In this document: positions 8,383 through 18,684 of the stretch, in pieces | Layout: every line of letters begins with the position of its first letter | Position numbering within the stretch: the first letter of the stretch is position 1 | DNA from: Salipaludibacillus sp. LMS25 | GTDB lineage: Bacteria > Bacillota > Bacilli > Bacillales > Salisediminibacteriaceae | NCBI RefSeq assembly: GCF_024362805.1 | Contig: NZ_CP093299.1 | Coordinates: 1,488,001-1,552,000 of the forward strand | DNA: 64,000 nucleotides | Direction: 5' to 3' | The notes under the pieces: generated by a model | Seen by the model: only the letters and a program-made list of their open reading frames with translations | The model's database searches: none | Told to the model about the DNA's origin: nothing | Program-made: the position numbers and the translations under genes

Positions 8383-9288
8383 CTAATAATTACTTTCTTC
8401 AGGGATGATCGCTAACACGATTCGCTCATTTCCATTTATATCATTTATAACTTCAATATAAGTTTCTAATGGTAATGCCTGTTGTAATAACTCCGTAACA
8501 GCATCTCCTTGGTTATAGCCGATTTCAAAGGCTACGATACCAGGATGGGCCAAAACGAGGGGGATTTGGTTAACGAGACGGCGATATATCTCAAGACCGT
8601 CTTCACCTGCAAAAAGGGCCCCTGATGGTTCATGGTCTTTCACGTTCTCTCTCATCCACTCTTTATCACCAATAGGTATATAGGGTGGATTCGAAATAAT
8701 AACATCTGCTTTGTAACCTTTTTCTACAAAAGGAAGTAATAAATCTCCATGTGAAAACGCCACTTTGGCTCCAAGATCATCGGCGTTCTTTTTCGCCACA
8801 GATAGAGCTTCAGCACTGATATCTGAAGCAGATACGTGACTAGATGGATGCTCAAGAGCCATTGTAATAGCAATGATGCCACTGCCAGTTCCTACATCCA
8901 CAATAGTCAACGGCTCCTCTTCTTTTTTGATAAAGAGGTGTTGATGATTGTTTAACGTCGTCAGGAGTGTTTCTACTAATTCTTCCGTTTCCGGGCGCGG
9001 GATAAGAACATGGTTATTTACATGATAGTGACGGCTGTAGAATGTTTCTCTCCCTGTTATATGTTGAACAGGGGTTCCTGATGCAGCAAGACGTACATCA
9101 TGTTGAAATGCTGTAACGAGGTCGGCAGATAGGACAGTTTGTTGTTCTGTTAACAACCTTGTACGACTCCATCCTGTATGGTGCATCAAAAGGATCTGGC
9201 CGATTGTCGTTTCATAATGATGTTGTTGTAAAAAAGACGAAGCCCAGTTGAGGGCTTCGTACGTTTTAGTTGTCGTCGGTAGAGTCAT
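8383..9288 (-). CDS. prmC: Peptide chain release factor N5-glutamine methyltransferase
   Basis: Methylates the GGQ glutamine of release factors 1 and 2 using S-adenosylmethionine. The protein is 301 residues. The N-terminal helical domain binds the release factor and has RLLTEQQ. The Rossmann domain carries VDVGTGSGIIAI for SAM and the catalytic NPPY in VIISNPPYIPIG. It follows prfA by three bases, so the enzyme and its substrate are made from one message. It ends before a terminator at 8267-8293. Confidence 0.95.
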   Translation of the reverse strand: MTLPTTTKTYEALNWASSFLQQHHYETTIGQILLMHHTGWSRTRLLTEQQTVLSADLVTAFQHDVRLAASGTPVQHITGRETFYSRHYHVNNHVLIPRPETEELVETLLTTLNNHQHLFIKKEEEPLTIVDVGTGSGIIAITMALEHPSSHVSASDISAEALSVAKKNADDLGAKVAFSHGDLLLPFVEKGYKADVIISNPPYIPIGDKEWMRENVKDHEPSGALFAGEDGLEIYRRLVNQIPLVLAHPGIVAFEIGYNQGDAVTELLQQALPLETYIEVINDINGNERIVLAIIPEESNY

Positions 9289-9291
9289 AGG

Positions 9292-10359
9292 TTACTCCGC
9301 ATTTTCCATCATTCGTGATTGTTCTTCCATAATGAGGGGATCGATAATCTCGTCGAGCTTGCCCTCTAAAATTTGGTCGAGCTTTTGCAAAGTAAGGCCG
9401 ATTCGATGATCCGTTACGCGACTTTGCGGAAAGTTGTAAGTGCGAATCCGTTCAGAGCGATCACCTGTCCCAACAGCAGATTTACGATGTTCATCGTATT
9501 CAGCTTGTGCTTCTTTTTGAAATTTATCATAAATTCTTGCTCGCAATACCTTCATTGCTTTATCTTTGTTCTTAATTTGGGATTTTTCATCCTGACATGA
9601 CACAACGATTCCAGTAGGCATATGGGTAAGCCTTACAGCTGACATGGTCGTATTCACGCTTTGTCCTCCTGGCCCACTAGAGGCAAATGTATCAACACGG
9701 ATATCTTTATCATGAATATCCACTTCCACATCTTCTGCTTCAGCCAGAACTGCCACCGTTGCAGTCGATGTGTGAATTCTCCCGCCTGATTCAGTGGATG
9801 GGACCCGTTGAACACGGTGTGCCCCATTTTCATACTTCATCCGTGAATAAGCCCCTTTTCCATTAATCGTAAAGATAACTTCTTTAAATCCGCCGATTCC
9901 CGTTTCATTCGATTCAATCACATCTGTTTTCCATCCTTGGGCATCCGCATAGCGCGTATACATACGGAATAAATCTCCTGCAAATAGAGCCGCTTCATCT
10001 CCACCAGCTGCTCCTCGTACTTCTACAATGACATTCTTATCATCATTCGGATCTTTTGGGAGGAGAAGTAACTTCAGCTTTTCTTCCAGTGGTGGGAGTT
10101 GATCTTCAAGCTCTTCCACTTCCATTTTCACCATGTCACGCATCTCATCGTCAAGACTTTCATTGAGCATACTTTTAGCTTCATCATACTGCGTCTTGAT
10201 CTCTTTATACTGACGATATGTTTCCACCGTTTCCTGTATATCCGATTGCTCTTTTGAGTAATCACGAAGCTTTTTCGTATCACTTATCACATCTGGGTCC
10301 ATCAATAATTCATTCAGTTTTTCATAACGATCTTCTACTGCCTGAAGACGGTCAAACAC
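9292..10359 (-). CDS. prfA: Peptide chain release factor 1
   Basis: Recognises UAG and UAA and triggers peptide release on the ribosome. The protein is about 355 residues. It has the GGQ loop in [12 protein letters not shown] and a PXT-type codon-recognition region. The C-terminal part begins at the [11 protein letters not shown] segment. The frame opens at GTG 10368, but GTG 10359 follows GAGGTGAAG and matches the usual FDRLQ start. It leads the prfA-prmC operon. Confidence 0.96.
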   Translation of the reverse strand: MFDRLQAVEDRYEKLNELLMDPDVISDTKKLRDYSKEQSDIQETVETYRQYKEIKTQYDEAKSMLNESLDDEMRDMVKMEVEELEDQLPPLEEKLKLLLLPKDPNDDKNVIVEVRGAAGGDEAALFAGDLFRMYTRYADAQGWKTDVIESNETGIGGFKEVIFTINGKGAYSRMKYENGAHRVQRVPSTESGGRIHTSTATVAVLAEAEDVEVDIHDKDIRVDTFASSGPGGQSVNTTMSAVRLTHMPTGIVVSCQDEKSQIKNKDKAMKVLRARIYDKFQKEAQAEYDEHRKSAVGTGDRSERIRTYNFPQSRVTDHRIGLTLQKLDQILEGKLDEIIDPLIMEEQSRMMENAE

Positions 10360-10546
10360 ATTCTTCACCTCATTTTAAATGACTGTTTTAGTCTTTCTAT
10401 AGTATAGGTTTTATGTTGCGTAAAATCAATGAGTTCTTAATCTACATTCATTTTTCTTATGATTAGCCACACTTAGGTAAGCAATGTGTTTGCTTTGCTT
10501 TATTTAATGAAAATTAATAAGCACTACCATTAAGGAGGAAGCTTTA

Positions 10547-10677
10547 ATGAACATCGTAATTATTGGTGGCGATGCAAAGAACAACCACGATTAATCGTAA
10601 GAGACCGTGAGATTTTCCGCGAAAAATATGGTATTGACATGCCAATCTATCATGAAGTTAATGAGATCGCCTTTTAG
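10547..10677 (+). pseudogene. Remnant of a CoA-disulfide-reductase-like flavoprotein gene
   Basis: After AAGGAGG, an ATG at 10547 starts MNIVIIGGDA, the beginning of an FAD-binding fold, and stops after 15 codons. In another frame the sequence continues as VRDREIFREKYGIDM, resembling the segment about 60 residues into pyridine-nucleotide disulfide oxidoreductases, and stops at 10677. This fits a gene with internal and 3' deletions. Family assignment rests on short matches. Confidence 0.5.
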
Positions 10678-10693
10678 AAAAAACGTGTGCTAG

Positions 10694-11002
10694 GAACAAA
10701 TTACGCAAATAAGTGCCATCCCTTTTCCCTTACCTTTAGATAAATCAATTGTGGCCTCAGGAGCCTCTCCGGTCGGGACAATTTTTGGTATAAACGTTTC
10801 CACGGGAACTATTAAATCAAGCAGTAAGGGTTACACATTAAATGTTCCTCCTAATCCTAGGGAATATATGGCATATCGAGTAAGATACCAGGAAAGAGGA
10901 GCGCACGTGCAAGCGAATATTGCAACCAACAAACAACTTAAACGCAAATATACGGTCAAGAAGCCGCAATACGGCGGTGAATACACATTGAGAAATTATT
11001 AA
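10694..11002 (+). pseudogene. 3' fragment of an unidentified gene
   Basis: The open frame begins directly after a TAG at 10691 and has no ribosome binding site; the first possible start is GTG 10751. It ends in KYTVKKPQYGGEYTLRNY. The C-terminal sequence is polar with alternating strands and no recognised domain. It is followed by a good terminator, as expected for a real gene end. I take it as the tail of a deleted gene next to the flavoprotein remnant. Confidence 0.4.
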
Positions 11003-11014
11003 TTATTCACAAAC

Positions 11015-11044
11015 AAAAAAACAGCTAATTTCAGCTGTTTTTTT
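11015..11044. terminator. Bidirectional terminator
   Basis: AAAAAAACAGCT and AGCTGTTTTTTT arms with a short loop. It serves the plus-strand fragment ending at 11002 and the minus-strand small gene whose stop (11031-11033) lies inside it. Confidence 0.85.
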
Positions 11045-11240
11045 GTTTAATTAAAAATGTACCCAAATTAAACAATAAATTTAAACCAAAAATAAGCATT
11101 AACGTTTTTGCTATAACATATCCATCAATAGCTAATTCATACCCATCAGGTATTAAATGTTCAGGTTTAATAATTAAAAAAATTGTAATTAATAATGACG
11201 ATGCAATAAGTATGAATGCAAAATTATTTTTATTATCCAT
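11031..11240 (-). CDS. Small membrane protein, unknown
   Basis: A 69-residue protein with two hydrophobic segments (about 7-26 and 45-62) joined by a short polar loop PEHLIPDGYELAIDG. The ATG at 11240 follows AGGGAGGAA at a good distance; the longer frame to 11270 lacks this. It ends inside a terminator. I do not recognise the family. It is isolated, with decayed genes beside it, and may be accessory. Confidence 0.55.
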   Translation of the reverse strand: MDNKNNFAFILIASSLLITIFLIIKPEHLIPDGYELAIDGYVIAKTLMLIFGLNLLFNLGTFLIKQKNS

Positions 11241-11378
11241 GATTATTCCTCCCTCTATAAGCATTTTCATATAGTTATGTTTAATACCACATGAGCCTTT
11301 TACTCATAGTACGTATGGATCATTGTAAACAAAAAATGGACTAAAGTATACAGAATAGAGGTGAAGGTAGTTCATTTT

Positions 11379-11406
11379 TTTATCCCACTCTTAAGAGGCA
11401 GTAAAA
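11379..11406 (-). repeat. Repeat A, right-end fragment
   Basis: On the minus strand it reads TTTTACTGCCTCTTAAGAGT and GGGATAAA, the last 28 bases of repeat A with its ATAAA edge. The left part is missing. The rest of the 11241-11575 gap holds only the hairpin at 11534. Confidence 0.8.
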
Positions 11407-11533
11407 GACGACGACTTCGGAGAGCTGCCACATCTGAAGATTTATTAGCACGAAGACGCCCTCAAAGGAAATCGTCCGTCTGTAGTGATGATCACTAGAT
11501 GAATCGTTTTTTACAGAGGGTATTTTGTATAAT

Positions 11534-11577
11534 AAAATGGATTTAAGTTATTTTTTCATCAGGATGACATCCATTTT
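11534..11577 (-). terminator. Hairpin after the YhcN-like lipoprotein gene
   Basis: AAAATGGAT and ATCCATTTT arms with a long loop. It overlaps the gene's stop region and is followed on the minus strand by ATTATAC. A modest terminator. Confidence 0.55.
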
Positions 11578-12079
11578 ATTCAAATTTATTCAGAATGACA
11601 CGATAGTGATAACGAGGATTGCCTTTTTTCAATTCATCCTCTATTTGACCTTTTAACTTATCTTCCTCTTCCTTCGTGTATGATTGAGGACTAGCATCTT
11701 CAGGCATCACGTGGACCCATGCTTGAGCGCCAATTAAAATAACCATACCAGGAACGACGCCATCCATTTCATAAATAATATCTTCTATTAACTGCTGGTC
11801 GTCTTCTTCTGTTTGTCTCGGTGAATTAAGGGAGCGATAACTTCTCCCTGTTACATTCGCTTCAGAGGTTTTGTATGACTCGTTTTGGCGCCTGATGAAT
11901 TCATAATTGATTGGACCAGGACCGAACATACTTCGTGTCCAGTCCTTTTGCCGCTCCCCTACTTGTTCTTGAACATGATAGCCAGTAGTTCCTTCTTCCA
12001 CTTCAGGTGGATTCGGGCGGTTACAGCCGCTTACTAAAATCAGTCCAGTCATCATGATCATGATTATTTTCTTTACCTT
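11576..12079 (-). CDS. YhcN/YlaJ-like sporulation lipoprotein
   Basis: A 167-residue predicted lipoprotein. A basic N-terminus and hydrophobic stretch end in the lipobox LVSGC (Cys about residue 18 from the chosen start). The second half holds an IEDIIYEMDGVVPGMVILIGAQAWVHV segment like the YhcN/YlaJ spore-germination lipoproteins. ATG 12079 follows GGTGAGG; the frame extends to a GTG at 12094. It is a single gene between tdk and the small membrane protein. The family call is moderate. Confidence 0.62.
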   Translation of the reverse strand, partial: KVKKIIMIMMTGLILVSGCNRPNPPEVEEGTTGYHVQEQVGERQKDWTRSMFGPGPINYEFIRRQNESYKTSEANVTGRSYRSLNSPRQTEEDDQQLIEDIIYEMDGVVPGMVILIGAQAWVHVMPEDASPQSYTKEEEDKLKGQIEDELKKGNPRYHYRVILNKFE

Positions 12080-12186
12080 CATAAGGTTCCTCACCGCCTT
12101 TAGTAATAAGTTTTCCTCTTATTAAGGAAACCCATACAGAACAGAAGAGGAAATGTTGTCAATATTTGAATGACATTTATCCCACT

Positions 12187-12212
12187 TAAAAACCGCAGAA
12201 TGTTATCTGCGG
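12187..12212 (-). terminator. Terminator of tdk
   Basis: CCGCAGA and TCTGCGG arms with a 6-base loop, followed on the minus strand by TTTTTAA. It lies ten bases after the tdk stop. Confidence 0.88.
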
Positions 12213-12222
12213 TCCGCTATCG

Positions 12223-12846
12223 TCACTTATCCACTGGTGATGACTGCCCAGTAACATGTTTCATTTCAGGTTTACCTGGCACTTCATGACAATGACGACA
12301 TCGTGGTTCATATGACTCTGATGCCCCTACAAGAATAACAGGATCATCGTAAGACGCTGGCTCTCCATCAATCAGACGTTGTGTACGGCTTGCCGGTGAT
12401 CCGCATGATAAACAAATAGCTTGCAGCTTAGTAATCGTTTCGGCTAATGCCATCAACGTAGGTACATGGGCAAATGGCTCTCCGCGAAAATCTTGATCTA
12501 ACCCCGCAACAATAACACGGATACCCTCATCCGCTAAATATTGACTAACACTCACAACATCTTCATCAAAAAACTGAACTTCATCAATCGCCACAACTTG
12601 AGTATCATTTTCTAGTAGCCGTAAAATATCGGTGGATTTTTCCACTGGCCATGCATAAATTTTCGTTCCGTTATGTGAAACGACTTCCTTTTCACTGTAG
12701 CGATTATCCATTTTAGGCTTAAACACTTGAATTTTTTGCTTTCCATAGCTTGCCCGGCGCACTCGCCGAATTAACTCTTCCGATTTTCCAGAAAACATAC
12801 TGCCACAAACGACCTCTAACCAGCCTTCTCTTCTAGTTAAATGCAT
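12223..12846 (-). CDS. tdk: Thymidine kinase
   Basis: Phosphorylates thymidine for salvage. The protein is 207 residues with Walker [15 protein letters not shown], the DEVQFF Walker B-like motif and two zinc cysteine pairs (CLSC and CRHC). ATG 12846 is chosen because GGGGGAG lies seven bases before it and the family starts [15 protein letters not shown] here; the frame upstream to 12918 is not needed. In B. subtilis tdk follows rpmE and rho, as here. Confidence 0.95.
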   Translation of the reverse strand: MHLTRREGWLEVVCGSMFSGKSEELIRRVRRASYGKQKIQVFKPKMDNRYSEKEVVSHNGTKIYAWPVEKSTDILRLLENDTQVVAIDEVQFFDEDVVSVSQYLADEGIRVIVAGLDQDFRGEPFAHVPTLMALAETITKLQAICLSCGSPASRTQRLIDGEPASYDDPVILVGASESYEPRCRHCHEVPGKPEMKHVTGQSSPVDK

Positions 12847-13187
12847 ATGTCGACTCCCCCGTCTTAAACTCGGCTCAAAAACACTTTTGTAGAAGCCGAA
12901 AGTTTTCTCTACTTTCATCTGTCAATGTAGGTAGAACTTAGTTTAATGTTGGTGCGAGGTTAATGCTTAAGATACAAAGGTTACCTGCATTAACCAACCC
13001 CCTGATTCTTATAAAACAGTGACTTAAATACTCAAAAGAAAATGCCACTGTATGTAACAGGTGACCCCTTTATTATAATTTGCCACTCTTCATGAAAACA
13101 ATGGCTTTTTCGAAAATAGGACAATCTCATTGTTTTTTAAAAAAGTGGTCGTTTCCTCTTGAATATTAGGTTTATTTACACTTATTC

Positions 13188-13242
13188 ATAAAGCTAAGCT
13201 TCAATCAGTGGGGGTTTTACTGCCCCTTAAGAGGGGGATAAA
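13188..13242 (+). repeat. Repeat A, short form (copy A4)
   Basis: A 55-bp copy with ATAAA at both ends, between tdk and rpmE2. The junction reads AATCAGTGGGGGTTTTACTG, the fusion of the hairpin 1 left arm to the hairpin 2 right arm. No other structure was seen in 12847-13366. Confidence 0.93.
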
Positions 13243-13366
13243 ACGATGGCGATGATGGTGTGCCACCACCCGGCCTATCATAATAATTCAGATAGTGACC
13301 TTATCCTTCTCTTTATCATTTATCACTAAGTATGTGGTAAATAATCCTCAGTCCATCAAAAGACAT

Positions 13367-13402
13367 AAAAAAACAGGCAAGACAAGAGCCCGCCTGTTTT
13401 TG
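13367..13402 (-). terminator. Terminator of rpmE2
   Basis: AAAAACAGGC and GCCTGTTTTT arms with a loop of about 16 bases, just after the L31 stop. Followed by T on the minus strand. Confidence 0.85.
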
Positions 13403-13416
13403 CCATACGATTATAC

Positions 13417-13659
13417 TTACATACCGTATTTCTTTTTAAAACGATCCACACGACCACCAGCATCGGCAAACTTTTGCTTACCTGTATAGAATGGGTGGGA
13501 ATCCGAGCTTACCTCGACAGTAAGTAGCGGGTACGTGTTACCGTCTTCCCACTCAACAGTCTCTTCCGCTTGACGAGTAGATCCCGACAAGAACATAAAG
13601 CCTGTGCTTGTATCCTTGAAAACAACTTTACGGTATTCCGGATGAATTCCTTGTTTCAT
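13417..13659 (-). CDS. rpmE2: Ribosomal protein L31, type B (zinc-independent)
   Basis: An 80-residue component of the 50S subunit. It has the L31 ends [11 protein letters not shown] and [20 protein letters not shown] but lacks the CxxC zinc cysteines of type A. The middle instead carries the type [14 protein letters not shown] insertion. ATG 13659 follows GGAAGGAG. In B. subtilis the gene between rho and tdk encodes the zinc-binding type A form, so the zinc-free form occupies the main locus here. Confidence 0.93.
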   Translation of the reverse strand: MKQGIHPEYRKVVFKDTSTGFMFLSGSTRQAEETVEWEDGNTYPLLTVEVSSDSHPFYTGKQKFADAGGRVDRFKKKYGM

Positions 13660-13905
13660 GTTTTTCAACTCCTTCCGCCCTGAATCTTTCGAAACAGAGT
13701 TACGATTCCAGTCTCACGAGACCTTATTCACACATGACGAAATTATAACAATTGAATGTACAGAATGCAAGAGTTACTTTTAAAATGACATAGGTAATCC
13801 ATTTCTTCTGTCGCCTTAAATGAGGCCCTTGTTCTCTTCATCAAACGTTTGTTTAATTTATCGTAACTCGTCCACCTTCTACATAGAATACGCTTTGCAA
13901 CTCGT

Positions 13906-15201
13906 TTACACAGTCGTATTTCTAGGGCGGGCGTTTCCTGCTTTTTCTTTTTCAAATGTATTAAAAAATTCGTCATTCGTTTCTGTATTACGAACTTTTT
14001 TAAGAAAACGATCAAGGAAATCTGGTTGGTCATTCATCGTTTTTCGAATAGCCCATAAATTTTCGATCTGGTTTTTAGGGAGAAGCAACTCTTCGCGACG
14101 TGTACTAGACCGTCGTATGTCAATGGCCGGGTAGATTCGACGTTCTGCTAATTTACGGTCCAGGTGGAGTTCCATATTTCCAGTCCCTTTAAACTCTTCA
14201 TAAATGACGTCATCCATCCGAGAGCCCGTCTCAACGAGCGCAGTGGCTAAAATAGTTAAACTTCCGCCTTCTTCAATGTTTCTTGCTGCCCCGAAGAAAC
14301 GCTTTGGCCTATGGAAGCTAGCAGGGTCAATCCCTCCTGACAGTGTACGGCCACTTGGCGGAATCACGAGGTTATAGGCACGGGCTAGTCTCGTTATACT
14401 GTCCATTAGAATGACAACATCTTTTTTAGCTTCCACAAGACGCATGGCGCGATCTAACACAAGTTCAGCCACTTTAATATGGTTTTCTGGCACTTCATCA
14501 AATGTGGAGCTAACAACTTCGCCCTTCACAGACCGCTCCATATCTGTCACTTCTTCCGGTCGCTCATCAATGAGTAAAACCATCAACTCAACATCTGGAT
14601 GATTTTTCGCTATACTATTAGCTACTTCTTTTAATAAGAGTGTTTTTCCCGCTTTAGGCGGGGCGACAATCAACCCACGCTGCCCAAAACCCACTGGGGA
14701 AATCATATCTACCACACGGGAAGCGATCATATTCGATTGGTATTCAAGAGTCAATTTTTTCTCGGGGTATAAAGGTGTTAATTGAGGGAAATGTGGTCGT
14801 TCACTTGCTTTTTCCGGATCTTCCCCATTGACAGCGGCTACTTGTAGCAGACCATAATACCGTTCATTTTCTTTCGGTTTGCGAACTTTCCCAGAAACCG
14901 TATCACCATTTCTTAACTGAAACCTGCGTATCTGGGATGCAGAGATATAAATGTCCTGAGAACTAGGTTTATACGTATTGGATCGAAGAAAGCCAAAGCC
15001 TTCAGTTGTAATAATTTCAAGGATCCCTTCCATAAACATCAGATCTTCATTTTCAGCTTGTTTCTTGAAAATAGCAAACATAAGTTCTTTTTTTGTAAGT
15101 TGGCTATAATATTGAACTTTGTGCTCTTTTGCCAGTTCATATAATTCTTTGAGCTTCATATGCTCCATTTCTTTTAAAGTCACGCCCATGCGTTTCATCA
15201 C
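13906..15201 (-). CDS. rho: Transcription termination factor Rho
   Basis: A hexameric RNA-dependent ATPase helicase. The protein is 431 residues, the Bacillus form. It has an N-terminal helix domain (MKLKELYELAKEH), a cold-shock RNA-binding domain with GFGFLRS and DIYISASQIRRF, Walker A APPKAGKTLL and Walker B VVILMDS. The Q and R loops are intact. Start is GTG 15201 or ATG 15198/15189; AAAAGGTG lies before them and the exact codon is not settled. No clear terminator was seen after the stop. Confidence 0.96.
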   Translation of the reverse strand: MMKRMGVTLKEMEHMKLKELYELAKEHKVQYYSQLTKKELMFAIFKKQAENEDLMFMEGILEIITTEGFGFLRSNTYKPSSQDIYISASQIRRFQLRNGDTVSGKVRKPKENERYYGLLQVAAVNGEDPEKASERPHFPQLTPLYPEKKLTLEYQSNMIASRVVDMISPVGFGQRGLIVAPPKAGKTLLLKEVANSIAKNHPDVELMVLLIDERPEEVTDMERSVKGEVVSSTFDEVPENHIKVAELVLDRAMRLVEAKKDVVILMDSITRLARAYNLVIPPSGRTLSGGIDPASFHRPKRFFGAARNIEEGGSLTILATALVETGSRMDDVIYEEFKGTGNMELHLDRKLAERRIYPAIDIRRSSTRREELLLPKNQIENLWAIRKTMNDQPDFLDRFLKKVRNTETNDEFFNTFEKEKAGNARPRNTTV

Positions 15202-15421
15202 ACCTTTTCTTAATCAGTTGTTTGTTAACATGTCTATTTATCCAACCTGCAAAATGCTTTCGTCCTTTTTAAGCTTCCTGACTTCTTATAGCCAAAAAAA
15301 TTCATCGTTAAACAGTTTTTTATAATTTTAAGAGAATTTTCGTCTGGATCTTAAATGAATGAAGGGTGTTATCTAACCTGAAGCAATGAGTAGAAGTATC
15401 TTGAGGCAGGATAGAATACTT

Positions 15422-15480
15422 AAGTGAAATGACCTAAGGCTGTACCGATTGTTGGCCTAAAATGTGTCGTTTCATTTCAC
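15422..15480. repeat. Long inverted repeat between glpX and rho
   Basis: AGTGAAATGA (15422-15431) and its exact complement TCATTTCACT (15471-15480) flank about 39 bases that can form an inner AGGC/GCCT stem. It lies in the 357-bp gap after glpX and has no T run. It could be an mRNA-stabilising or processing structure. Nothing else is visible in the gap. Confidence 0.5.
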
Positions 15481-15558
15481 TCTTTATCTAAGCATAATTT
15501 CCCACAGAAAACAAGAGGAAGATCGTTTTTTTATGAAGTGAAGCTGAGACTTATCGTC

Positions 15559-16524
15559 TCAGCGTATCACAAGGTCAGGTTTTTTCGTTAACATGTGTTT
15601 CCCATCTACAAATCGTACTGTTCCTGATTTTGCTCTCATGACAAGGGATTGTGTTGTCCCTTTCATCCCTTTATATTGCACACCTTTTAGTAACTCGCCA
15701 TCTGTTACGCCCGTTGCGGCAAAAATAGCATCATCGCCACGAACGAGATCATCCATAAAAAGCACTTTATTTATATCGTGAATCCCCATATCTAAACAAC
15801 GTTGTCGCTCATCTTCATTTTGTGGGAGGAGCTTCCCTTGAAATTCTCCTCCGAGGCATTTTAGCCCTATGGCTGCCAAGACACCTTCTGGGGCACCGCC
15901 AGAGCCAAGTAACATGTCAACGCCAGTATCTTCAAAGGCCGTATTAATGGCTGCAGCCACGTCGCCATCTCCCATTAATTTAATCCTTGCACCTGCTTCT
16001 CGGACTTCTTCGATTAAACGCGCATGCCTTTCCCTCCGCAAAATAGCTACCACGACATCCTCAACATCTTTTCGTTTCGCATTTGCTACCGCTTTCAAAT
16101 TTTCAACTATAGAAGCGTTAATATCAATTTTACCAACCGCTTCTGGACCCACAGCAATCTTATCCATATACATATCAGGAGCATGTAACAGACAGTCTTT
16201 ATCAGCTACCCCAATGACTGCAAGACTGTTCCACTCCCCATTCGCTACAATGTTTGTTCCTTCAAGAGGATCAACAGCCACATCCACACGGGGGCCAAAG
16301 CCATTGCCGAGTTTTTCACCAATATAAAGCATTGGGGCCTCATCCATTTCCCCTTCCCCGATGACGACGGTTCCTTTCATCGGAATAGTGTCAAACACGT
16401 CACGCATCGCTTCTGTGGCAGCCTGGTCAGCTTCTTCTTTCTTACCTTTCCCCATCCATCTAGCAGAAGCTAGCGCTGCTGCTTCCGTGACTCGTACTAA
16501 CTCCATTGACAAGCTTCGTTCCAT
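15559..16524 (-). CDS. glpX: Fructose-1,6-bisphosphatase, class II
   Basis: The gluconeogenic phosphatase of the GlpX type. The protein is 321 residues from ATG 16524 ([20 protein letters not shown]), the usual start, behind AGGAGAGGA; the frame upstream to 16611 is not expected to be used. Metal and substrate motifs [17 protein letters not shown] and [10 protein letters not shown] are present. A short GCTGAGAC/GTCTCAGC hairpin overlaps the stop. In B. subtilis it likewise lies between murA2 and rho. Confidence 0.95.
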   Translation of the reverse strand: MERSLSMELVRVTEAAALASARWMGKGKKEEADQAATEAMRDVFDTIPMKGTVVIGEGEMDEAPMLYIGEKLGNGFGPRVDVAVDPLEGTNIVANGEWNSLAVIGVADKDCLLHAPDMYMDKIAVGPEAVGKIDINASIVENLKAVANAKRKDVEDVVVAILRRERHARLIEEVREAGARIKLMGDGDVAAAINTAFEDTGVDMLLGSGGAPEGVLAAIGLKCLGGEFQGKLLPQNEDERQRCLDMGIHDINKVLFMDDLVRGDDAIFAATGVTDGELLKGVQYKGMKGTTQSLVMRAKSGTVRFVDGKHMLTKKPDLVIR

Positions 16525-16644
16525 CATTGTCCTCTCCTTTTTTAAATACAGTATTACTATTATATTTATGTATGAACTGTCATGAGGTCTCTTCTTAATT
16601 TCATTCTTCATGCCTTAGATGAAATCGCTTCCATAATAACTATT

Positions 16645-16803
16645 ATAAAGCTAAGCTTCAATCAGTGGGCGTTTTCCTTCATCCCCCACTGATGATTAGT
16701 TTAACTTATGGAACCTTTAGGGGCGGTTTATCCCCCACCTAAACTTTTCGACCTTCTTAAATTTTGTGATGGGGGTTTTACTGACCCTTAAGAGTGGGAT
16801 AAA
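16645..16803 (+). repeat. Repeat A, full length (copy A5)
   Basis: A 159-bp copy with ATAAA at 16645-16649 and 16799-16803, between murA2 and glpX. The inner stem is slightly decayed (TGTGATGGGGG instead of AGGTGGGGG). Confidence 0.94.
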
Positions 16804-16885
16804 GTCCAAGCAAAATGTTCATGGTCGTTCTCCATCGATGATTATGGAAACTTATAATTTTAAGAAAATTTGTAAATACAATAAG

Positions 16886-16925
16886 AAAAAAGGAGGAGAG
16901 CTTAGCGGTAACTGCAATCTCTCCT
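16886..16925 (-). terminator. Terminator of murA2
   Basis: AGGAGAG and CTCTCCT arms. On the minus strand it is followed by CCTTTTTTC. It lies ten bases after the murA2 stop. Confidence 0.82.
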
Positions 16926-16935
16926 ATCGCTGTGA

Positions 16936-18222
16936 CTAAGGACTTTCAATTTCTTCTAGTTCGTGAGGAGTAAGGGATTCACGCCAAATGTTAGCTCCGA
17001 GTCCTATTAATTTCTCCTCGAGAGAAGCATATCCTCGATCAATATGACTAACACCGGTAATTTCAGTAACACCTTCAGCCATGAGCCCCGCTACTACAAG
17101 TGCAGCTCCAGCCCGTAAATCAGACGCTCTCACTTTAGCTCCTTGCAATGGTGTACCTCCATTCACTAAGGCAGAGCGTCCTTCAACTTTAATCTTCGCT
17201 CCCATTCGGCGAAGTTCGTCAATATGTTTAAAGCGTGCATTGTAAATCGTGTCCGTGACAATACTTGACCCCTTAACCTTTGTAAGAAGACTTGTAAATG
17301 GTTGTTGTAAATCAGTGGCAAATCCGGGATAAACGAGGGTTTTGACATCTATCGGTGACAGCCTCCCTCTATTCTCTATGTAAATAAAATCATCACCATC
17401 TTCCACTAAAATACCCATTTCCCTTAGTTTAGAGCTTAAGGACTCAAGATGAAGTGGAATAACATTATCTACTTTGACACCTTTTCCCATTGCGGCAGCC
17501 ACAATCATATAAGTTCCAGCTTCAATTCTATCTGGAATAATGGAATGGCGACAGCCGTGGAGTTCGTCTACTCCTTCAATACGAATGACGTTCGTTCCAG
17601 CCCCTTTAATATTAGCCCCCATATTAGTTAATAGCGTAGCCACGTCAATAATCTCCGGTTCTTTTGCCGCGTTTTCAATCACTGTTTTGCCTTTCGCTTT
17701 CACTGCCGCTAGCATGATATTAATCGTCGCGCCAACGCTGACCACATCGAGATAAATACGTGCTCCTGTCAGTTGTTCCGCCTGGAGATAGATAGCCCCT
17801 TGCTCGTTAGTAACCTTCGCACCTAAAGCTTCAAATCCTTTAATATGCTGGTCTATCGGCCGAGGCCCGAGATTGCATCCTCCTGGTAAGCCAATCACAG
17901 CTTTATTAAACTTACCAAGCATCGCCCCCATCATATAATAGGAAGCTCGCAACTGTTTTACTCGCCCATTGGGGAGAGGCATTGAAAACATCTTTTCGGG
18001 GTGAATGACCAGTGTATCGCCATCTAGTTTTGTGGTACCCCCAATTTCTTCAAGTAAATATGCTAATGTTTCAACATCGGATATGTTAGGTAAGTTGTCA
18101 ATTGTGACGGTAGAATCGGCTAAAATGGCAGCAGGTATTAGGGCGACTGCACTATTCTTTGCTCCGCTAACTTGAACGGTCCCTTTTAAATCATGACCGC
18201 CTTCAATTAATAATTTTTGCAT
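16936..18222 (-). CDS. murA2: UDP-N-acetylglucosamine 1-carboxyvinyltransferase (MurA2/MurZ)
   Basis: The first committed step of peptidoglycan precursor synthesis, adding enolpyruvate to UDP-GlcNAc. The protein is 428 residues and opens [21 protein letters not shown]. The active-site cysteine, the fosfomycin target, is in [15 protein letters not shown], and the RAGAALV segment is intact. Its place between fbaA/tal and glpX identifies it as the second MurA paralogue (murAB) of Firmicutes. A terminator follows. Confidence 0.93.
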   Translation of the reverse strand: MQKLLIEGGHDLKGTVQVSGAKNSAVALIPAAILADSTVTIDNLPNISDVETLAYLLEEIGGTTKLDGDTLVIHPEKMFSMPLPNGRVKQLRASYYMMGAMLGKFNKAVIGLPGGCNLGPRPIDQHIKGFEALGAKVTNEQGAIYLQAEQLTGARIYLDVVSVGATINIMLAAVKAKGKTVIENAAKEPEIIDVATLLTNMGANIKGAGTNVIRIEGVDELHGCRHSIIPDRIEAGTYMIVAAAMGKGVKVDNVIPLHLESLSSKLREMGILVEDGDDFIYIENRGRLSPIDVKTLVYPGFATDLQQPFTSLLTKVKGSSIVTDTIYNARFKHIDELRRMGAKIKVEGRSALVNGGTPLQGAKVRASDLRAGAALVVAGLMAEGVTEITGVSHIDRGYASLEEKLIGLGANIWRESLTPHELEEIESP

Positions 18223-18398
18223 ATTAAAACAGCTTCCCTTCCATGATACATAATTGACTGGGCCACTAGAGTAAAATTGATTAAGTAGTTAAACAATATG
18301 CTTAGACGTCTTTACAGGGCCCGAAACTGGTAGTGATGAGGTGTATTCATCATATTTGTCTTATACATTTAGTTTAGATGCTATTAAAGTGCCTGTAC

Positions 18399-18453
18399 AT
18401 AAAGCTAAGCTTCAATCAGTGGGAGTTTTACTGCCCCTTAAGAGTGGGATAAA
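18399..18453 (+). repeat. Repeat A, short form (copy A6)
   Basis: A 55-bp copy with ATAAA at both ends, in the 460-bp gap between tal and murA2. The junction reads CAGTGGGAGTTTTACTGCCC. It lies upstream of murA2. Apart from it and the tal terminator the gap shows nothing. Confidence 0.94.
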
Positions 18454-18635
18454 AATGACACTATTTAATCCTATTATTTTCACTTGCTCATTAAAAATCT
18501 TTTCACTTCTACTATACGCTATTTTCTCTTTGAACAGAAGCCTTTGTTATTATTTCTACTTCAAGACCATATAAGAACAAACAAGACCTATATTAAGTAC
18601 CTTGCTAGTCGTGTCAATCACGTCGATACTAAAGA

Positions 18636-18673
18636 AGGAGGCCCCTCAAAAGTTATCCTTTTGGGGTCCTCCT
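18636..18673 (-). terminator. Terminator of tal
   Basis: AGGAGG-CCCC-AAAAG type arms pairing with CTTTT-GGGG-TCCTCCT around a 4-base loop. A strong hairpin followed by TTTCTTTA on the minus strand, 12 bases after the tal stop. Confidence 0.85.
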
Positions 18674-18684
18674 AGTATTATAGT

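Noticed and set aside
13743..14134. Open frames overlapping the 3' part of rho
   Set aside because: They are shadows of rho, which is intact and highly conserved.
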